This document shows, in pieces, positions 10,867 to 21,300 of a stretch of 64,000 nucleotides of DNA. The notes beneath the pieces are model-generated. The model was not told the origin of the DNA. It made no database searches and saw only the letters and a program-made list of their open reading frames with translations. The translations under genes were made by a program, and so were the position numbers. The DNA is from Dugong dugon (Eukaryota > Chordata > Mammalia > Sirenia > Dugongidae): the NCBI GenBank assembly GCA_030035585.1, contig CM057481.1:10255128-10319127 (forward strand), given 5' to 3'. The number at the start of each line of letters is the position of its first letter. Positions within the stretch are counted from its first letter, which is position 1.

Positions 10867-11078
10867 CAAGGAGCCCTGGTGGCGCAGTGGTTAAAGTGCT
10901 TGGCTGCTAACCAAAAGGTCGGTGGTTCAAACCCACTAGCTGCTCTGCAGGAGAAAGATGTGGGAGCCTGCTTCCATAAAGATTTACAGCCTTGGAAACC
11001 CTATGAGGCAATTCTCCTCTGTCCTTCAGGGTCGCTGTGAGTCAGAAACGACTCGATGACAGTGGGTTATTTTGGTTT
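10867..11078 (+). repeat. AfroSINE (type A, 'CCTGGTGGCGCAGTGG' head) with TSD
   Basis: Full-length copy with well preserved A- and B-box regions ('tggcgcagtggttaa', 'ggtggttcaaaccca'). It is flanked by a perfect 9-bp target duplication GGGCCTGCT at 10858-10866 and 11079-11087. It is one of the better preserved copies here. Confidence 0.96.
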
Positions 11079-11087
11079 GGGCCTGCT

Positions 11088-13640
11088 TTGCTCACAGTCA
11101 AGGCAGTGGGATTTGAGGAGGTGATAGATGGGCTTCCAGCCATGCCTAGCTATCTGCTAGTCTGAAAGGAGCTAATCAGCAGCGGCTGGCCCGGCTGGTG
11201 TGTGGAGGCGCACCACTCCACCAGCAGCATAAATGAGCCCTGCTCGGCCGGGGTGAGACCACAGACCCTGTGCTGGCACCGTTGCTGGAAATGCAGAACA
11301 GCCGTCTTTATTCCAGTCTCCAGGCTTCTGGCTCATGAGGAACAATGCCTGGCTGTGAAGCATCTTATAGGATTATAGCGGGTTGTGCCGAAGGCGAGTT
11401 CTGGAAGGCACTTCGTGCTGTTGCTTTGAGTGAAGCTGACTGTTAGGGCGGTCCTTGTCCTTAAGCCCATAAACACACACGCAGGCAGGATGGGAAATGC
11501 TGGATTCAGGGGGCTGCTCGGCTGGGCAAGATTAACAGGTTGGACCAGCTTCCCACAACTGTGACCCCTGCCTAAGGGATGTGCTTGGGAAACTTCCTGT
11601 GTGACAGCCTGTTTCTGACAAAGTCTTTGGTCATGGACACTCCAGGTTGGGGTCCTAGGTGATTTGCCAGAATGCAAATTCTGCCAATGGCCAAGCAGCA
11701 CACTACACCTTGGGGAGGTTCTGAAGTCAGGCCACAACGTAGAAATTGCGTGGGGTCAAAAATACCCTTGAAAACCCTTTCAGTGTCTCAGGGACCACAT
11801 ACATGGCTGGTATGTACCCAAAATTACCGGCTTGAGTTTACAGGCCTTATTGTACCAAAAGTATATATCATTAAATACTAGAGTCATATTCAATGTGATG
11901 AGAAGACATTCATGTTATGGGAAGCTTGCAAGAAGTGAACCACCCAAGGAAACTCCAGATTCCCCTCTCTCCTTTCACACTCATTGTGGGCCTTATGCTT
12001 TACATACTGCGTATTATTAGGAATCTCTGTCTAGTATGTATCGTGGAGAAGACACAGGTTTATTGCACCTGTATTGTGTCTCCATGCATACTGACTGATT
12101 TTTATGGTTCCAGTATCTCTTGAGGATGCACCAAAAAATGTTTTAAGAGAAAGTGGATATGGCAGCCCTCTCATCAACCAATATGATTATTCTTTGCTCT
12201 ATTTATTTGTACTTAAATTTGGTTAAAGCCTCTTCCCTTTCTTAGGACTTATTTATTATTACACTGAGTCCTCCTCAGTCCTGAGGATACTACAGTGAAC
12301 ATCCCAGACCCAGCCCTGAAGCCTGTCAGGGTCAATTTGGGTGACTGTTTTTTTTTTTTTTCATCTCCAAGTGCTGAAAGTGTACTTCCCAAGACCCAAC
12401 AAGCCCCACCATGCTCTGGATCCTGCATCCAGCTCATCACCATCTGACCTCTGGTTTTGGGAACTTCAGCCAGCAGCATGTCGTCTGACCTGCCCATTTG
12501 GGTTTGTCAGCCCCTGCAACCATGAGTCAGGAGAAGCCTCCAGCCTGACGCCTGACCCATGAATGTGGGACTTACCAGCCTCTACAACATTGGAGCAAAT
12601 TATGGAACCCGAAGACAGGAGGCAGAGTACTGAGGGGAGAGGGAGTAGTTGATGTTAGAGATGATGGAGTGGTACAGCAGCTTGGAAAAGTTGGACATTT
12701 GGGACATCTTTTTGTTTTTGTTTATTTTTTTGTGGGACATCTTTAACCTCTGTCTCATAGGAACCAGCTTTGTGAAATTATTCTCCAGATTGGCTATAAC
12801 AAGTTGATGATCAGAGTCATCTCATTGAGATGGGGGGGTCTGTAAGCGTCAGACAAGTAGAAGAGGAAAGGAATGAAGGGCAGCTTTGGGGTGTTTCTGC
12901 TCCGATCCTCAGTGAACTTGGGGTCTAGGGGAGCCCCGAATGAGGCATTTCACAGCCTCTTGGTCCTGCTTTGGCTGCAGTGTTAACAGGGGTTGCTTTC
13001 GTTGGGTGCCCTTGGAGATGAGGCTCCCCTCATTCCCCCACTATCCCATGCCCACTTGGCCAAGCTTGGGGACAACCATAGTTCAGGCTAAAAGGACAAA
13101 GTTTTGTTCAGGAACAGGGGTGGAATAATTTAGTGGGTGTGAGGGGCCCTTCTCTACCCCTCTCCTCTTCATTGTCCACTTCCTTTCCATGCTCTAGGGT
13201 ATATATTTAGGGGAAATACCTCAGATAGTCTCTTCAGATTCGTTTGGAACCCAGTCCTTCAGGAGCCCCTTTTACATGTGTGGCAGTAGAGGGATGGCTA
13301 AGCTGGGCCAGGTTCTCCCTGCTTTCTAAGGCAGTTCGTCTACACTACTAGCTGGGCAGGAAGATAGGTGGACTGAGTGCCAGGGTGTGGGTTTGGTACC
13401 CGAGACCAGAGAGCTGAGTATTATGAAGTTTCCTGCTTGGAAAGTAGAAACTGCTGGGTTCTGACCTCAGCTGGAAGCAGAGACCACTGAAACAGGGATG
13501 AGACCCCTCCATTCCCCCCACCTCCCATATACCTAAGAAGTAAAAACAAAAGACACTTCTCCCCAGACCACCATCTGATGGAGCCGTGGCTTCAGTATAA
13601 GGGGGGAGTGGAGAATTCAACAATGCAGCCTACAAAATAA
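11088..13640. other. Repeat-poor unique flank
   Basis: About 2.5 kb without recognised gene or interspersed repeat. Small open frames on both strands (for example 11333-11737 minus) have no recognisable product. Oligo-T tracts occur at about 12349-12361 and 12710-12732. Confidence 0.5.
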
Positions 13641-13644
13641 CTTT

Positions 13645-14036
13645 TGAAATAAGGATAATTTTAATTATTTTTAAAAAATTAATTTTTAATTTCCCACATA
13701 ACACACATGAATATATCTTCCTTGTGAAAAAATGTAAAAACATTAGCCATAAATTTAAAGTCCCCTTTGTCCACCATCTTTAATCCTTTAATCGCACATG
13801 TTCCTGCCCAGTGCTCCCCCACCCCTGGCCCCAAGGGGACTGGTAAGAGTTTGCTGCAGATCCTTACAGTTTACCTAATTCCATGTCCCTAGAGAAAATG
13901 AATGGCATTATTTTGTAGATGTGTTTTTCACATAAATGCTATCGTACTGTGCTTATTCTGCAACTTTTTAACAACAGTATGGAAATTCTTCCATGCCACG
14001 CCTGGAGACCCATTTCAATTTTGACTGCTGCTGAGT
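13645..14036 (-). repeat. Old L1-type LINE fragment
   Basis: The AT-rich run, 'atcgcacatgttcctgccc', 'gaatggcattattttgtagatg', 'ctatcgtactgtgc' and 'ctgctgagtagtattccat' recall the diverged 3' region of ancient L1 families. Subfamily and strand are uncertain. It provided the target for the SINE nest that follows. Confidence 0.45.
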
Positions 14037-14047
14037 AGTATTCCATA

Positions 14048-14203
14048 CTCACTGCCATCGAGATGATTCCAACTCACAGAGACCCTATAGGGCAGAGCAG
14101 AACTACCCCATAGGGTTTCCAAGGAGCAGCTGGTAGATTGGAACTGCCAAAAGTTTGGTTAGCAGCCGTAGCTCTTAACCACTGCGCCACCAGGGCTCCA
14201 AGG
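14048..14203 (-). repeat. AfroSINE (type A) with TSD
   Basis: Antisense copy from 'cactgccatcgagatgattcc' to 'gcgccaccagggctcc'. It is flanked by a perfect 11-bp duplication AGTATTCCATA at 14037-14047 and 14204-14214. It is the first member of a SINE nest. Confidence 0.95.
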
Positions 14204-14228
14204 AGTATTCCATAGTACCCTTAAAAAA

Positions 14229-14264
14229 CCAGCCAAGTGCTTAACCACTGCACCACCAAGGATC
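14229..14264 (-). repeat. AfroSINE head fragment
   Basis: Only the antisense head 'caagtgcttaaccactgcaccacc' survives, next to another antisense copy. Probably the remainder of a copy broken by later insertions. Confidence 0.8.
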
Positions 14265-14272
14265 CTTTTTAA

Positions 14273-14417
14273 GTACCAAACCCATTGCCATCGAGTCGAT
14301 TCCGACGCATAGCGACCACCCAGAACAGAGTGAACTGCACCATACAGTTTCTAAGGAGCGCCTGATGGATTCAAACCGCTGACCTTTGGTTAGCAGCTGT
14401 AGCACTTAACCACTACA
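14273..14417 (-). repeat. AfroSINE (type A)
   Basis: Antisense copy starting with the tail 'ccattgccatcgagtcgattccgac' and ending in the head 'gcacttaaccactacagagcc'. It abuts a sense copy head to head at about 14417. Confidence 0.92.
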
Positions 14418-14512
14418 GAGCCGTGGTGGCACAGTGGTTAAGAGCTTGGCTGCTAACGAAAAGATTGGCAATTTGAATCCACCAGCTGCTCCTTGGAAAC
14501 CCTATGGGGCAG
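14418..14512 (+). repeat. AfroSINE 5' part
   Basis: Sense copy 'tggtggcacagtggttaagagc' to 'cttggaaaccctatggggca', ending abruptly before the tail. Together with 14273-14417 it forms a head-to-head inverted pair. Confidence 0.92.
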
Positions 14513-14518
14513 GAATAC

Positions 14519-14708
14519 AAGGAGCCCTGGTGGTGCAGTGGTTTGCACTCAGCTGCTAACCTAAAGGTTGGTCATTCAACTCACCAGCTTCTGTGCAGGA
14601 GAAAGATGTGGCAGTCTGCTTCTGTAAGGATTACAGCTTTAGAAACCCTCCCTATGGGGCAGTTCTGTGAGTGGGCAGCCACTCGATGGCAACAAGTTTT
14701 GGGTTTGT
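14519..14708 (+). repeat. AfroSINE (type A)
   Basis: Sense copy with 'gagccctggtggtgcagtgg' head and tail ending 'ccactcgatggcaacaag'. It is followed by GTATTCCATAGTA at 14709-14721, the same 13-mer that ends the first copy of the nest at 14205-14217. Everything between may therefore be layered insertions into one original target. Confidence 0.93.
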
Positions 14709-14755
14709 GTATTCCATAGTAAGGAGAGTTTATTTAAGTACTGCCTTATCAGTGG

Positions 14756-14920
14756 GGGAGCCCTGGTGGCAAAGTGGTTAACCTGGGGTTAAGGCTGCTA
14801 ACCAAAAAGTTGGCAGTTCAAATTCACCAGCCACTCCTTAGAAACCCTGTGGGCAGTTCTACTCTGTTCTTTAGGGTCACTCTGAGTCGAAATCGACTCC
14901 ACAGCACACAACTATCAATG
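14756..14920 (+). repeat. AfroSINE (type A)
   Basis: Sense copy 'gagccctggtggcaaagtgg' to 'gagtcgaaatcgactccacagc'. It is the last member of the nest, about 0.5 kb upstream of the CpG island. Confidence 0.93.
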
Positions 14921-15184
14921 GATAGGTGTGAAGTTGTTTCCAGTTTTGTACTAACCCAAACAGGGCGGCAGTGAACCTTATAATTGTCTCCTTGGACGTT
15001 AACAGTGTGAATGTTTCTTCAGAAGGGACCCAGAAAGGTGTGGTAGTGCCGCGTCATTGCCGTGCAGCTTTAGGCTTGTAACAGACCGGGGTGGATTGCC
15101 CTTCTGAGTGACAGGGAGCCTCTTACCCTCCTCTTCATATCTCAAAATGGGCGCAGGGGAAAAGGCACGAGGGAACCTTCTGGG

Positions 15185-15340
15185 GTGGCTGAAAAGTTCT
15201 GAATCCTGATTGTGGAGGTGGTTACACGAAGTGTTTACATTTGTCAGCACTCAACTGTACGTACACTTAAAATGGGTGCATTTTACTGTTTGCCAATTCC
15301 ACTCCAATGACTTAGTTAAAAAGAAAAGAAAAAAAAAAAT
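15185..15340 (+). repeat. Old L1 3'-end fragment
   Basis: Contains the ancient L1 3' motifs 'ggaggtggttacacgaag', 'caactgtacgtacacttaaaatggg' and a terminal A-rich tract (15318-15340), in sense orientation. Confidence 0.65.
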
Positions 15341-15461
15341 GTGTGCAGGGGAGACTGGCCTGGGAATAAGGCAAGACAGAATACCACCTTTTTTTGCAGT
15401 GGGCCTTTAAAACGCTCGCCTCTCCCTACATGCCCTTCCCTCCGCCTGGCTTTTGCCTGGG

Positions 15462-15676
15462 CCTCCCCTCTACCCGCCGCCCGCCCCCGCCCCGACCTCC
15501 CCTCTACCCGCCGCCCGCCCCCGCCACCGCCCCGACCTCCCCTCTACCCACCGCCCGCCCCCGCCCCCGCCTCCCCTCTACCCACCGCCCGCCCCCGCCC
15601 CCGCCTCCCCCTCCCCCTCCCCTCTACCCGCCGCCCGCCCCCGCCCCCGCCCCGGCCTCCCCTCTACCCGCCGCCT
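15462..15676. repeat. C-rich promoter minisatellite, six units
   Basis: A unit starting CCTCCCCTCTACCC and continuing with GCC/CCCGCC blocks begins at 15462, 15496, 15536, 15570, 15616 and 15656. The periods are 34, 40, 34, 46 and 40 bp, so length steps are multiples of 6 (gain or loss of CCGCCA-, CTCCCC- or CCGCCC-like hexamers). The + strand is nearly all C with few purines; the opposite strand has many G-runs able to form G-quadruplexes. It sits upstream of the start codon by about 400 bp. Long open frames across it are by-products of its base composition. Confidence 0.92.
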
Positions 15677-16076
15677 CTTCCACCCAGGGAGTGCCAGGGA
15701 GCCCGAATGGAGCTGGCACTAGGCCGCGCCGCCCCGAAATCGCTCTCCCTCACCGGGGCCGGGAACCAAGCGGCAGCCGCAGGCAGAGGCGCCCTGGCCA
15801 CCCCTGACTTCCGCGAGGCCCCACCTGGGCGCAGCCGCCGCACCTGGGCGGGGCCGAGCCGGGGCCCCGCCCCGCGCTGGGCAGGCCCGGCCGCGGCCCC
15901 ACCCGCCGTTCTGCCGGAGCGCCGGCATCGGGTCCCGCCAGGCTAGAAGCCGGGTGTCGGTCTTCGCGTTGGCGCCGCCGCCTGGCACCGTGGAGCGGGG
16001 GCCCCCTTTCGCCTGGGAGTTTTGTGGTCGCCTGGGGTCAGCGGAGACATCCCAAAGGGCAGGCCCGGCAGCCGCT

Positions 16077-16172
16077 ATGGTGGCCAAGGATTACCCCTTC
16101 TACCTCACGGTCAAGAGGGCCAACTGCAGCCTGGAGGTACCCCCGGCCAGCAGTGCGGCCAAGGACGCCGAG
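16077..16172 (+). CDS. ARHGEF3: ARHGEF3 (XPLN) first coding exon, residues 1-32
   Basis: Encodes a 32-residue N-terminus starting MVAKDYPFYLTVKRANCSLE and ending KDAE, recognised as the start of ARHGEF3, a Dbl-family exchange factor that activates RhoA and RhoB at the membrane/cytosol. The ATG at 16077 has G at -3 and G at +4, a good Kozak context, and matches the known start of the 526-residue isoform. The exon ends in phase 0 at a donor GAG|GTAGGG. It lies in a CpG island, and the frame stays open upstream for a short way without another ATG being evident. The 5'UTR boundary is not determined. Compared with the human protein as remembered, differences are confined to a few residues in 21-28. 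The remaining exons are 26.7 kb and more downstream. Confidence 0.95.
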
Positions 16173-18239
16173 GTAGGGCGAGCCCGCCACCGGGACCTCT
16201 CCGCGTCTGTCTCTCTGTGTCTCTCTATCCCTTACTATCCCAGCTCCTCCTGTATCTCTGCCTGTCTCCAGTGCACGCTCTACCTCCCGTCCACCGTCTC
16301 GCACACTGGCCCAGTGGCTCCCTGTCTCCATCGCTCTGTCAGTCTCTCCTGCCTGCCCCTTCTCTTTGGATCAAGCCCGAGCCGCCGCCTCTGTCTGTCC
16401 CTCTTCCTCCGGCCAGGGAGCAGCAGTCTCCCCTGCAGGGCTCCAGACTGGCCATCATCTGTCTAGACTCGCGGAGGGACTTACGCCACCTGTATTCTCA
16501 GGGCCAGATGTCACGGAAGACTACCATTTAACCTCTGCTTTCCTCATGTCTGGTTTGGGGGAGCGGGGGGAGGTTCTTGGGGACCCCTCAGAACGTCTCA
16601 CCTGCCAGACTTGGCCTTGCAACTGTCTGGCAGCGAAGACAGGACACAGCATCTCTGCTTGTCACCTGTGGCCAGTGGGGGTCATTCAGCTGGCGGCCTG
16701 GGCCTAAATAAGGAGTGCGAGGGTCTCCCACAGGGATCCTGAAAATGAATTAAACTCCACGGGGCGGTGGGAAGCTGCCTTGGAACAGTGGAAACTTCTC
16801 CCTTCTGAGAACTTTCCTGTGGCTTGAGGGAGCCTTCCCAGCTTGCGTTTGTCTGCCTTTTCCTCCTGCGTGTTATTTCTCTGGCAAAGAGTGCACTGGC
16901 CTTAGAGGTGGGCTCAGCTGGAGTAGAAAGTGTCTCTTTCCGCGAGAGTCGGGAGTATAGTTGCTTTCACCGGACTACAGCGAAAGCTTTGCTGTGGTCA
17001 AAATTCAGTAGAACCCACAGGACCCAGCTCATCATTGCTGCTCGTGGGTGTATCAGGAAAATCTCCCCTCTCTGCTGTCTCACCGGTGAACCGAATCACC
17101 ACTGCCGGGGAAAGTCTGGAGGCAGGTGTGCATCTGGCCTTGTGTCAGCATTTTCGGAGGTTCCAGCCCATCCCCCTGCCACCCTTGGGTCTGCTCAGCT
17201 GTGTGCCCTCGGCTCACTGAATTATATGTATTTGGGAGAACAGCATCAAAGGCTCATTGCCTCTTAACAAGAGCTGCTCCAAGCTGACAGGACTCCAGTC
17301 ATAATCAGCTTTCTGTAAGCTGAGTGCAAACTAACTTCTCTTCCTCTCCTCCACCCCACACCCCAGCTCAGTTGTAGATTTTTACAAAGAATTTTTGTTC
17401 CCAGCAGTTGTGAAAATGTGTTGGCTGTAGTGGCGTTTGGATCCTTCTTTAAGTCGTGACAGGACAACACCTGCATAGAATTCAGGTGGATCAGGCTTGG
17501 AATGGATATAATGAAGTTTTCAACATGAACTTCGTAATTTAATGAGTGTAGGAGCAGTGAGGCTGGTGCCTTGAAGCTCATTTTGGAAAGGAGCAAAGCA
17601 TAACCAAGTTTAATTAACAAATTGAAATGGGTGAAAGAAAGATAACTCTGGACTCTAACCACTCCCTCGCTGCTGTCACTTTGTCCCGCTTTATTTCAGT
17701 AGTTTGGTTAAAGGCTTAAGTAAACACATCTGCTTTGTCTTATTCTTCTACTTGAATGTAGATACATTCTGTACATCACAAATGTGTTGAAAGAAAAAAT
17801 ACCAAATGTCAAATACCAATTGTCTTCATTAGTACCTCGATCCAGATTATAAAATGTTATTTAATTTTTCTTGTATGGGGATGATCTGGAGGGGGAATAG
17901 GGATCGGGGAGGGACGATTTTGGAAATAGTTGGTAAATATTTTTCAAGTATCACCATTGAGCTTTTTTAAATATTATAAATGTTTAAATTGGAGTAGAAG
18001 TATTTCTTATGCTCTCTACCTTGAGGCAGAGGGTCCAGTCCAGTACATCTCCTAGCTTCGTTGAACTGGCATATCACTTCCTAATAATGGAGACAGGCAA
18101 AGGTGGAAAAAGAAACTTAAGCGAGTTTAGCGGGGAGTTTTCTGTTTCCCTTTATCAGTGCAAAAGGCAGCCAACCCTCGTGGGCCTTGCTTCTCCATTA
18201 GTTAACTCAAATATATTTTCAACCAGTAGGTGTCATCAG

Positions 18240-18860
18240 TATTTGTAAATGTTTAAAAAACTACAGCATTCCCTAGTCTGCCTTTGGAAAAACATGATTA
18301 TGTAATTGTTTATAAACTAGCCATTGACTATTAATTCCTTTGAAAGTAACTTTTTTTTTTTTTTAGATTGACCATTTTCTAAGCAGAAAATGGTGATAAT
18401 ATAAAGAAAAGCTGGTCTCTCCAAAGGCCTTTCCAAGAAAATAAAGTTCATTGCCCTTGACAAGGCCGTCGCGGCAAAGCACCTGTGCTGTTTGCACATG
18501 TAACGGCTGTTTCTGCAGAATGTGCTGTAGGGAGGACAGTGGTCGCATTGCAGTGCTGGCGCGGGCCTTCTAGCATTCATTCCTGGGGAAGCCCATTTGG
18601 GGAAAGGCTCATGGGGAAGGCATGGTTGTCACTACTGTGCATTTGACACCATACCCTTGAGTAAAAAATTGCAAAAATAAGCATTCTCTTAAAAGCAAAG
18701 GATACCAAACTCTCTGCTCAAGATTTTAATATAAGCGCTTTGTAAAAAAAATTTTTGTTATTCCAATGATACTTGCCAGTGAAAGAAAAAAATGATATAT
18801 TTTAAACATTTAAAAATATTCTACATGGATTATGATATTAACACAGTACTGCTGCTTAAT
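18240..18860. other. Repeat-poor AT-rich intron segment
   Basis: No repeat family recognised; it contains T- and A-runs and a 'gcaaaataag'-like AT-rich context. It may be a conserved non-coding element, but sequence alone does not show conservation. Confidence 0.35.
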
Positions 18861-19645
18861 CTGGTATTTCTTATGACATGGATGTAGGGGTTGGGTTGCA
18901 AGTGTTTAATTTGAATACCCATAACCAGCTAGATCCTTCTGGATCTAATCATTAACCATGAAATCTAAGGAGGTTAGTCCGTGGCTTTGGACTTTTCACA
19001 AAGAAACGTGGTATCATGTGAGCGTTGTTCAGCTTATTTCTTCTGATCGTTGATGCAGTTTTGCTTGATTTATCTTTGTTTTCATATTTATCGGGTGTCC
19101 CCCTCCCATGCCTGGTCTTCTACGCGTGTTAGTTGCTCTGAACACCTGATCAGGTCAGTAAAAGGACAGTTGTTAGCGCTAGTGAACTGCACCAATTGTC
19201 AATTAAAATCGCTGTTTCTCCATGGTGAGGTTTGCTTTTAATGAAAGAAGGCTCAGGCAAGTAGACTGGCTAAGGATACTGGAGCCTGGTGAGATGGTTT
19301 TAAGATTTTCGGGTCCATTTTACACTTAATAGAAAATACAAAGAGGTGTTTATTATTTTCTTTGTAGGCACGTATCTAACAACACTTGATGGTCAGCTTA
19401 CTTTTGCTTTTCAGATTTACCATCTCAGACGCTGGTCAGAATTAGGCCTGATTTAGTTAACAGTATTTGCCATGGTTTTGAAAGTTTGCACTGCATAGAC
19501 CAGATGCCTGTCTGTGTGAATTATGGAATACTGACCTGGGTCCCAAAATTATAGGCCCTGATTGTGGCTCAGCCACTTGCCTTGTGTGGCCACGGGAATA
19601 ATGCTATGCACCTAGGAATTATGGAGTTCTGTTTCTTTTTCTAGA

Positions 19646-19862
19646 GGGCAGTGGTGGTTCAGCGATAGAATTCTTGTCTTCCCTGCTGGAGACCTGGGTT
19701 CGAGTCACAGCCAAGGCACGTTATGCCCAGCCACCACCCATCTGTCAGTGGAGGCTTGGGTGCTGCTAGGATCAAAATGGTTCAGTCCCATTGTGCATAG
19801 GGTAGCCATAAGTCTGGAGTCACCATGAGCCAGGGGCCAACTTGACGGCAGCTAACAAGCAG
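19646..19862 (+). repeat. tRNA-Gly-headed SINE, short form
   Basis: The head 'ggcagtggtggttcagcgatagaattcttgtc' and B-box 'gggttcgagtcacagcc' are tRNA-Gly-like. The body 'cagccaccacccatctgtcagtggaggcttgggtgctgc' goes straight to the RTE-like tail 'ccatgagccaggggccaacttgacggcagctaacaa'. It lacks the roughly 100-bp interior present in the copies at 1211 and 22644. Confidence 0.85.
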
Positions 19863-19867
19863 CTCCT

Positions 19868-20075
19868 TTTTTAAGTCTGCCACATCTAGTGTCTCACTTG
19901 ACACCCCAGCCATGTTGTAAGATTAACATAAAGTGCTCATGGTTCTCCCAACTCTATGAATAAGGACAGTGAGGGTAGGTGACTTGCAGAAAGCCACACA
20001 GAAGACAGTGGCTGAGCCAAGATTTTCTGATGGATTTAGTCCAGCACTTTGTACCACTGTCCCTTGTAATATCCC
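19868..20075 (-). repeat. MIR relic
   Basis: Antisense MIR-like order: 'gaataaggacagtgaggg', 'gtgacttgcagaaagccacacag', 'gctgagccaagattttc', 'gtccagcactttgtacc'. Confidence 0.65.
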
Positions 20076-20695
20076 AGGATGTTCACCTCTGTGAAGGAAA
20101 AAGGGGGCGGATGATGCAAAACTGAACAAACATGTAAAACACTTTGAAATACATATTTTTTTAAATATATAACCTTGAGTGCTTTTTGTAACTTAGAAGG
20201 TGCTTTTCAAGCTTGAGCTTTAAAGGGCAAGGTGAACCCTGTGCCATGCCATGACTGATGCCTCAGCCAGTCAACATGTGCATTTGATAATTGTACACAC
20301 CTGGGGCTGTATTCCTTGCACACCAGCTGGAGAGCTGAAGGGGTCAACTGCTTTCCAGTAATTTATACATTTCTTGCAATCTGTATCATATAGTGTTGAA
20401 CTAACAGTATATACAACCAAATGCATGGAAATAGTCTGGAGGAGTTAGAACCCTGGGGTTTCTTCAGATGACTGCCTACATAGACTCCATGGATCATGTG
20501 AGCTCCGAGGTCTTGCTGGGTGGGGCCTGACACAGTTACTCAGGGAAGGGCATCTCTTGCTGATTCTGAGACTTGTTCACATGGAAAAGTATCATGGTGA
20601 TTGTGGGCCTCCATGATGCACATGAACTAGGAACACTTTTATTAGGGAAAAGTAGATTGACTTTATACATGTATGTTTGAGGCTGTTCAGGTCGT
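20076..20695. other. Unique intron sequence
   Basis: No gene or recognised repeat in this stretch of intron 1. Confidence 0.5.
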
Positions 20696-20699
20696 CAAT

Positions 20700-20912
20700 T
20701 CTGAAATAACACCGCCTGGGTCCCAATGCCATTTCCACTACCTGCTCGAGATGAGCCCTTAGACAAGCTACTGTGCCTCTCTGAGCCTCAGTTTCCTCGA
20801 GGTAAAATGGGGATGATGACAGTTCTACCTCCTTGCACTGAAATCAGACTCAAGTGAGATGATTGAGTGCAGTGCTTAGCACAGTGAGGTAGTGCTCCAT
20901 AAATATCATCAT
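20700..20912 (+). repeat. MIR
   Basis: Sense MIR with 'gagcccttagacaagctac', 'tgtgcctctctgagcctcagtttcctc', 'gtaaaatggggatgatgac', 'gagatgattgagtgcagtgcttagcacagt' and an ATC microsatellite at its 3' end (about 20905-20920). Confidence 0.88.
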
Positions 20913-20982
20913 CATCATCAAGATCAAGGTCTCTGCATCCCAAAAAGATTCTTAATTATAGCCCCTTTTTGTGTAAGAGGAG

Positions 20983-21188
20983 TTCCTGGGTATTGCAGAT
21001 GGTTAAAGCTCTTGGCTGCTAACCTAAAAGTTGAAGATTCAAGTCTACCCGGAAGCATCTCAGAAGAAAGACTTGGCGGTCTACGCCTGTAAGGTTACAG
21101 CCATTGAAAACCCTAGGGAGCAGTTCTACTCTGAAAGACACGGGGCTGCCATGAGTCCAAGTTGACTGAACAGCAGCTGGTGGTTTTG
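20983..21188 (+). repeat. AfroSINE (type B)
   Basis: Head 'gttcctgggtattgcagatgg', middle 'tctacccggaagcatctcagaag', tail 'gccatgagtccaagttgac'. Moderately diverged. Confidence 0.9.
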
Positions 21189-21189
21189 T

Positions 21190-21300
21190 AGAAGAAACAG
21201 AGGCTCAGAGCAGGGTAATGGCCTTCCCAGGATGGCGGAGCTGCTAGGCAAAGGAGCCAAAACTCACACCCCAATCCGCCCCTGAAGTCTATACTTTTCC
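21190..21300 (-). repeat. MIR fragment
   Basis: Antisense MIR core 'gaaacagaggctcagagcagggtaatggccttcccaggatgg' directly after the AfroSINE, which may have inserted into it. Confidence 0.6.

Larger units (their letters stand above)
15430..16230. promoter_or_regulatory. ARHGEF3: CpG island and core promoter region of ARHGEF3
   Basis: This 0.8-kb stretch is very GC-rich with dense CpG, against a CpG-poor background. It contains GC boxes (tgggcggggcc at about 15845-15855; gccccgcccc near 15864-15873), E-box-like CACCTG motifs (about 15825 and 15841), the minisatellite at 15462-15676 and the first coding exon. No TATA box was seen, as expected for a CpG-island promoter. The transcription start is inferred to lie somewhere in about 15700-16070; it cannot be fixed from sequence. 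The region is probably one of several alternative promoters, since human ARHGEF3 also uses start sites further upstream. Confidence 0.85.

Noticed and set aside
14273..14512. Head-to-head SINE pair as a possible functional hairpin RNA gene
   Set aside because: It is explained by two independent SINE insertions; no promoter or conserved loop suggests a processed small RNA.
15341..15946. Proline/arginine-rich open frame of 201 codons (and overlapping frames 15394-15807, 15453-15722) over the CpG island
   Set aside because: They are produced by the C-rich minisatellite, which is open in several frames at once; no conserved domain, no splice structure and no start context favours them.
15954..16466. 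Longer frame around exon 1
   Set aside because: It begins at a GTG and reads through the splice donor at 16173 into intron; only 16077-16172 is coding.
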